Shown here: one piece after another, positions 58,547 to 62,395 of the stretch
Layout: each line of letters opens with the position of its first letter
How positions within the stretch are numbered: position 1 is the stretch's first letter
Source: Thiocystis violacea
Lineage (GTDB): Bacteria > Pseudomonadota > Gammaproteobacteria > Chromatiales > Chromatiaceae
DNA length: 62,395 bases
NCBI RefSeq assembly: GCF_016583565.1
Contig: NZ_NRRF01000030.1
Coordinates: 1 to 62,395, forward strand
Reading direction: 5' to 3'
The notes under the pieces: generated by a model
Seen by the model: only the letters and a program-made list of their open reading frames with translations
Told to the model about the DNA's origin: nothing
Databases searched by the model: none
Made by a program: the position numbers and the translations under genes

Positions 58547-58966
58547 CTACCAGCTCAAGGTCTTGGTGCCGTCTTGGAACAGGGCACCGCCTGTCAAATC
58601 CGCATTGCCGACCTTGAGCCCCGGCAAGAGATCCGATTCGGAGACCTCGTAGTGCTTCATACACATCGGGCAGACGATGACCGTCCCGCCACTTTCCATG
58701 ATGGCTTCCAGCCCTTTCTGCTGATCCGCGAATTTGGCGGCGTTCGCGGTGGAGGCGAGGAAGACGCCCCGATCATTGAGGAAGATCGTCAAGGGGTGTC
58801 CGCGCTTGAGCTGATTCTGGCCGAAATTCATCGCCATCCTGGCGCGATGGCTGTCGTCAGTGGTCAGATTCACGAACAGCGGATCCATCTCTCCGGCAAA
58901 GGCGGGACCAGCGGCGAGAGAGGTCGCGATGATGACGGCCAGCATGAGCGTAGAAATGGACTTCAT
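58547..58966 (-). CDS. exported DsrE family protein
   Basis: This 139-residue protein has a signal peptide (STLMLAVIIATSLAAGPAFA) and a DsrE/F-like domain: FVNLTTDDSHRARMAMNFGQ, LTIFLNDRGVFLAS, and the Cys-containing IVCPMCMKHYEVSESDLLPG. Cytosolic DsrE proteins carry sulfur; this one is periplasmic, so its partner differs. Two Cys in CPMC could bind metal or sulfur. It is divergent from the copper-type TonB receptor. Confidence 0.88.
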   Translation of the reverse strand: MKSISTLMLAVIIATSLAAGPAFAGEMDPLFVNLTTDDSHRARMAMNFGQNQLKRGHPLTIFLNDRGVFLASTANAAKFADQQKGLEAIMESGGTVIVCPMCMKHYEVSESDLLPGLKVGNADLTGGALFQDGTKTLSW

Positions 58967-59266
58967 GGGTCGATCCTCAGGATTCTTGTCTTGAATGAAT
59001 GATCTCGAAGCAACGTCGATTCCGTGTCGTGGCCATCGAGGAGCCAGGGCTTGCCCACCGGTCGCGTTCCGCCATCGCACGAAAGACATCATCGGGGACA
59101 GAGCATGCCTCAGGCGAAACGGGTTCGGACGACTCGAAGACTGTGGCATATCACACAGGCATCGCTGATCCGGATCAGGCGATGGGAAGATGCGGCTTTC
59201 ACGGAGCGCATCCAAGCTATCCTTCTCCCCGCTTGCGAATCATGCTGAGAATTGCGGGGGGATCCG
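58967..59266. other. divergent regulatory region between DsrE protein and TonB receptor
   Basis: Exactly 300 bases, no protein-like frame. It holds the palindrome at 59142-59159 and must contain both promoters. Confidence 0.5.
59142..59159 (+). promoter_or_regulatory. CRP/FNR-family-like palindrome
   Basis: CTGTG-GCATATCA-CACAG: inverted half-sites spaced as in CRP sites (TGTGA-N6-TCACA), with two mismatches to the consensus. It lies 107 bases before the receptor ATG. Confidence 0.35.
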
Positions 59267-61603
59267 ATGATGAAGCGTATCGTGTTGGCGGCAGTTGCCG
59301 GGGGGATCGGGGCTTCGAGCGCCCTGGCCGACGAGGTCGTCACTTTGGAGGAAATCATGGTGACAGCGCCTCAGGGTACGCCCTTGGATGTCGGCTCCAC
59401 GACGCTGAGTCCGGCGGAGCTTGACCTTGGGCGTGCCCGCACCAGCGATACCGCCAGACTCCTCACCGATATCCCCGGCGTCAGTACCTATGGGGCTGGG
59501 GGTGTGTCCAGTCTCCCGGTCATCCGTGGCCTCGCGGACGACCGACTGCGCACCAAGGTCGACGGCATGGACCTGGTTGCCACCTGTCCCAACCATATGA
59601 ATTCTCCGCTGTCCTACATCGATCCCACAGCCGTGGACAGCGTGCGGGTCTATGCGGGTGTCACGCCGGTCAGTGTCGGCGGCGATAGCATCGGCGGCAG
59701 CATTCTGGTTCAGTCGGCACCCCCGGCGTTCGCCGACCCTGGCAAACAGCTGACGCGCGGAGAGATGGGCACCTTTTACCGGAGCAATGGCAATGCCTGG
59801 GGAGGGAATCTCTCGGGAACCCATGCCACCGAGAGCCTGAGTCTCACTTACACCGGCGCCTACAGCCAATCCGACAACTACCGGGCGGGCGGCGATTTCA
59901 AGGACGATGACTTCACCGGGCGCGCCGGGCATACCCTGGATCTGGACGAGGTGGGCTCCAGCGCCTTTGTGGCGACCAATCAGTCGGTCAAGCTCGGCTG
60001 GCGGAGCGGCCCGCATCTGCTGGACGTGACCCTTGGCCGCCAGCACATCCCCTACGAGAACTATCCGAACCAGCGGATGGACATGACGGACAACCTCAGC
60101 GACCAGTTCAACCTGGCCTATACCGGCACGCAGAGCTGGGGCGAGTTGAAGGTCCGAGCCTACTACGAGCACACACAGCACCAAATGGACTTCGGCGATG
60201 ACAAGCGCTACTGGTACGGCCCTGGGCAACCGCCGAGCGGCTCTGGGGGCGACACGGCAACCAACGGGTCCGCTTGCGCGCCCATCAGCGGCTCCACGAT
60301 GGTCAACGGGAAGATGGTCGGGTGCGCCGCGGGCATGCCGATGGACACCGACGGCAAGAACGGCGGCCTCAACTTCAGCGCCGAACTGCCCCTGGCGGAG
60401 GGCGACCTCTTGCGCCTGGGTGCCGAGTATCAGCGCTATCGCTTGGACGATTGGTGGAATGCCTCAGGCGCCGGCATGTGGCCCTACACCTTCTGGAACA
60501 TCAACGACGGGCGGCGCGACCGTTACGCGGCCTTCGGTGAGTGGGAGATCGAGCAAGACCGCTGGACCCAGATCCTGGGCGCACGTCTGGAGGTGGTGGA
60601 GATGGATGCCGGCTCCGTGCATGGCTACAACCTCGGCAGCGCCCCGACCAGCGGGGTTGGCGGCATGGGCAACCAGACCCGTGACGCGGCCCTTTTCAAT
60701 GCCGAGGATCGAACCAAGTCGGACCTCAACCTGGATCTGTCCTGGATCGCCCGGCTCACCCTCGACCCCCACCAGACCTATACGATCGGGGTCGCACAGA
60801 AGACCCGCTCGCCGAACCTGTACGAGCGCTACACCTGGTCGACCTGGCAGATGGCCGCCTTCATGAACAACTTCGTCGGTGATGGCAATGGTTATGTCGG
60901 CAACCTCGACTTAGACCCCGAGGTGGCCCGCACGCTGAGCCTGACGGCCGACTGGCACGATGCCAGCGCCGAGCGCTGGGGAATCACGGTGACGCCCTAC
61001 TACAGCGACGTGAGTGACTACATCGATGCCGTCCAGTGGGACGCAACGACCAATGCGCCCAGAACGGTACCCGTGGTCGACAACTTCACGGTGCTCAAGT
61101 ACGTCAACCAATCCGCCTATCTCTATGGTCTGGACCTCTCGGCGCACGCTCTGATGGCGCGCGGGACCGACTTCGGCGACTTCACGGCTCGGGTCCTTGC
61201 CAGCTACACCAAAGGCAAGAACCGCGACACCGACGACGACCTCTATAACATCATGCCCTTGAACGCCAAGCTCTCCATCGAGCAAATGCTTGGTCCCTGG
61301 CGCAATACGCTGGAAGGCGAGTTCGTGGCCGCGAAAGACGATGTCTCCGACGTACGCAACGAAATGCCCACCGCCGGCTATGGACTGGCGCACCTGCGCA
61401 GCCGCTATGAAACCAAACGCTGGAGTCTAGAGCTTGGCGTCGAGAACCTCTTCGACCGCTTCTACGACCTACCCCTTGGCGGCGCTTACGTCGGTCAGGG
61501 CACGACGATGACCATTCCCGCCGCTGGCAACGACCCGCAGTGGGGCACCCCGGTACCGGGGCCAGGGCGATCCTTCTACGCCGCGGTCAACGTCAAATTC
61601 TGA
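59267..61603 (+). CDS. TonB-dependent receptor, OprC/NosA-like (copper)
   Basis: About 778 residues. Signal peptide (KRIVLAAVAGGIGASSALA), TonB box EEIMVTA, plug domain (about 40-150, with RGLADDRLRTKVDGMDLVAT) and a 22-strand barrel ending RSFYAAVNVKF. The plug has C107-PNH-M111 and the barrel HTQ-H305-Q-M307-DF; in Pseudomonas OprC, C143/M147 and H323/M325 with the same spacings bind copper. The motif match strongly suggests copper uptake. Met-rich loops (MVNGKMVG, GMPMD) fit. Start is ATG 59267 after GGGGGG, or ATG 59270. Confidence 0.88.
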   Translation: MMKRIVLAAVAGGIGASSALADEVVTLEEIMVTAPQGTPLDVGSTTLSPAELDLGRARTSDTARLLTDIPGVSTYGAGGVSSLPVIRGLADDRLRTKVDGMDLVATCPNHMNSPLSYIDPTAVDSVRVYAGVTPVSVGGDSIGGSILVQSAPPAFADPGKQLTRGEMGTFYRSNGNAWGGNLSGTHATESLSLTYTGAYSQSDNYRAGGDFKDDDFTGRAGHTLDLDEVGSSAFVATNQSVKLGWRSGPHLLDVTLGRQHIPYENYPNQRMDMTDNLSDQFNLAYTGTQSWGELKVRAYYEHTQHQMDFGDDKRYWYGPGQPPSGSGGDTATNGSACAPISGSTMVNGKMVGCAAGMPMDTDGKNGGLNFSAELPLAEGDLLRLGAEYQRYRLDDWWNASGAGMWPYTFWNINDGRRDRYAAFGEWEIEQDRWTQILGARLEVVEMDAGSVHGYNLGSAPTSGVGGMGNQTRDAALFNAEDRTKSDLNLDLSWIARLTLDPHQTYTIGVAQKTRSPNLYERYTWSTWQMAAFMNNFVGDGNGYVGNLDLDPEVARTLSLTADWHDASAERWGITVTPYYSDVSDYIDAVQWDATTNAPRTVPVVDNFTVLKYVNQSAYLYGLDLSAHALMARGTDFGDFTARVLASYTKGKNRDTDDDLYNIMPLNAKLSIEQMLGPWRNTLEGEFVAAKDDVSDVRNEMPTAGYGLAHLRSRYETKRWSLELGVENLFDRFYDLPLGGAYVGQGTTMTIPAAGNDPQWGTPVPGPGRSFYAAVNVKF

Positions 61604-61670
61604 GAGCCACCGAGTCTTCGTTGACGACTCAGTGAAGCCGCGCGCGGCGGACGTGCGGAACCCCCCTGCT

Positions 61671-61698
61671 CTTCGGCAGCCGCCCTTGCCTGCCGAAG
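61671..61698 (+). terminator. hairpin downstream of the TonB receptor
   Basis: CTTCGGCAG (61671-61679) and CTGCCGAAG (61690-61698): perfect 9-bp stem, 10-base loop, 68 bases past the receptor stop. No T-run, so its terminator role is uncertain. Confidence 0.5.
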
Positions 61699-61857
61699 GG
61701 CGGGAGCGGACGAGCCCGTCGCAAGTGGAAACACGGATGTATCCTGATCAGCGGTCTGCTCGATCCCAGAACCACAAAGCGCCAGCGTCCGAGCGAACGA
61801 GGTCCGAGTGTGACCTGGGTGGGTAACAATGACACGGAAAGCCATTGCTTCTTAAGA

Positions 61858-61914
61858 TGGTGCCCGGAGCCGGGGTCGAACCGGCACGGCCGAAGCCGAG
61901 GGATTTTAAGTCCT
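61858..61914 (-). pseudogene. 3' fragment of tRNA-Leu(UAA)
   Basis: On the minus strand: anticodon loop CTTAAAA, long variable arm (CCCTCGGCTTCGGCCGTG), T arm GCCGG-TTCGACC-CCGGC, acceptor 3' strand TCCGGGC, then A and CCA (61860-61858). The 5' half is missing: no GCCCGGA acceptor strand or D arm to the right. This is the pattern of a duplicated attachment core left at the far end of an element integrated in a tRNA gene. Confidence 0.85.
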
Positions 61915-62093
61915 ACTCAGCCGACTCACCTCACTTTTCGACACCAGTCGGATGGTTTATGAATCAGTCATTTACCAGAGCCGCAACCTTGCCGCGTAGT
62001 GTGAAAATGCGCCTTGTGTTGGGTATATGTTGGCTCAGATTTGGCTCAGACTCCAGCCCACGAGAAACCGCTACGCGGGTAGGTGTCGTCGGC
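61915..62093. other. element border region
   Basis: No gene recognised. A direct repeat TTGGCTCAGA occurs twice (about 62029-62050). It lies between the tRNA fragment and the first element gene. Confidence 0.4.
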
Positions 62094-62395
62094 TCAGGCG
62101 ACACGGTGGCGACGGCGCACGTTGCCCACGGTGCGAGGCGAGCATTTGATGCCTTCAGCCTTGAGGGTCTCGGAAACCTTGACCTCGGAGAGCCCGGACA
62201 GCGCCAGGATGCGGCTGTCACGGTCGGATCGGTTCTCGACCTGGACGGGGCGGGATTCGAGCCGGCTGATCTGCTCGCGGTAGCCAGACTCACGCGCCCG
62301 CGCTGCGGCCGCCTTCTCTTGCGCTTGAGCGACTTCGGTCTTGAGCCGCTGGATCTCGACATCCCGAGCCGCGAGATCAGCGCGCAGCCGCTCAA
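62094..62395 (-). CDS. coiled-coil protein with C-terminal HTH-like segment (cut by window edge)
   Basis: A frame open at the right edge ends at TGA 62094. It reads ERLRADLAARDVEIQRLKTE and QAQEKAAAARARESGYREQI, a coiled coil of about 50 residues, then ILALSGLSEVKVSETLKAEG and KCSPRTVGNVRRRHRVA, which looks like a small DNA-binding helix-turn-helix. The N-terminus is outside. The combination suggests a DNA-binding protein of a mobile element (KfrA-like plasmid proteins have comparable coils), but the family is not established. It lies just inside the presumed element. Confidence 0.55.
   Translation of the reverse strand, partial: ERLRADLAARDVEIQRLKTEVAQAQEKAAAARARESGYREQISRLESRPVQVENRSDRDSRILALSGLSEVKVSETLKAEGIKCSPRTVGNVRRRHRVA

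Noticed and set aside
61858..61964. Complete tRNA-Leu or a tRNA with group I intron
   Set aside because: The anticodon loop CTTAAAA is continuous, and no matching acceptor 5' strand or D arm is found to its right.

Overview
The window is high-GC DNA of a Gram-negative gammaproteobacterium. The gene set (RNase E matching E. coli catalytic numbering, exbB-exbD-msbA-lpxK-kdsB, a periplasmic DsrE protein, an RluC/HAD/SppA row, a Pel locus) fits Chromatiales, i.e. purple sulfur bacteria. That placement is an inference: no 16S or photosynthesis gene is present.

Layout. 1-440: debris, the C-terminus of an IS630-type transposase, an 11-C homopolymer and the tail of a DUF1016 nuclease. 445-2626: groES-groEL with intrinsic terminator, CIRCE operator and promoter. 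2763-13403: an SOS mutagenesis set, lexA-imuA-imuB and a separate dnaE2, interrupted by a cell-wall hydrolase, a SulP transporter with tandem universal stress protein, and a Uma2 nuclease. lexA and dnaE2 share a candidate LexA operator. 13484-14283: relics of a molybdopterin oxidoreductase. 14588-15870: globin, small HTH protein, SpoIIAA-like protein.

15.9-30.9 kb (minus strand) is the most unusual region: a rearranged Pel exopolysaccharide operon, transcribed pelA deacetylase > pelA hydrolase > pelD > pelE > pelF > pelG > pelB-TPR > pelB-barrel. PelA and PelB are each split in two, the deacetylase half has gained extra extracellular domains, and no pelC is visible. PelD keeps an RxxD c-di-GMP site, so allosteric control of Pel synthesis is expected.

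31-41 kb: DUF2892 membrane protein, orphan PIN protein, a sensor kinase fused to a sodium/solute-symporter domain with its CheY-like regulator, a small exported protein, dispersed GTAGGATGGGCA-type repeats, then sppA, a HAD phosphatase and rluC diverging from rne. 44-50 kb: sulfotransferase, GT4 glycosyltransferase, DUF2334 deacetylase, low-molecular-weight phosphatase, a candidate small RNA with a CCUCC loop, OsmC. 49.4-54 kb: kdsB, lpxK, msbA, exbD, exbB in one overlapping operon for lipid A/LPS export. 54.3-58.4 kb: type IV pilus minor pilins (pilE-like, fimT, pilW, pilX, pilV) without pilY1 inside the window. 58.5-61.6 kb: exported DsrE protein and a TonB receptor carrying OprC-type copper ligands. 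61.9 kb to the edge: a 3' fragment of tRNA-Leu(UAA), which looks like the boundary of an integrated element extending to the right.
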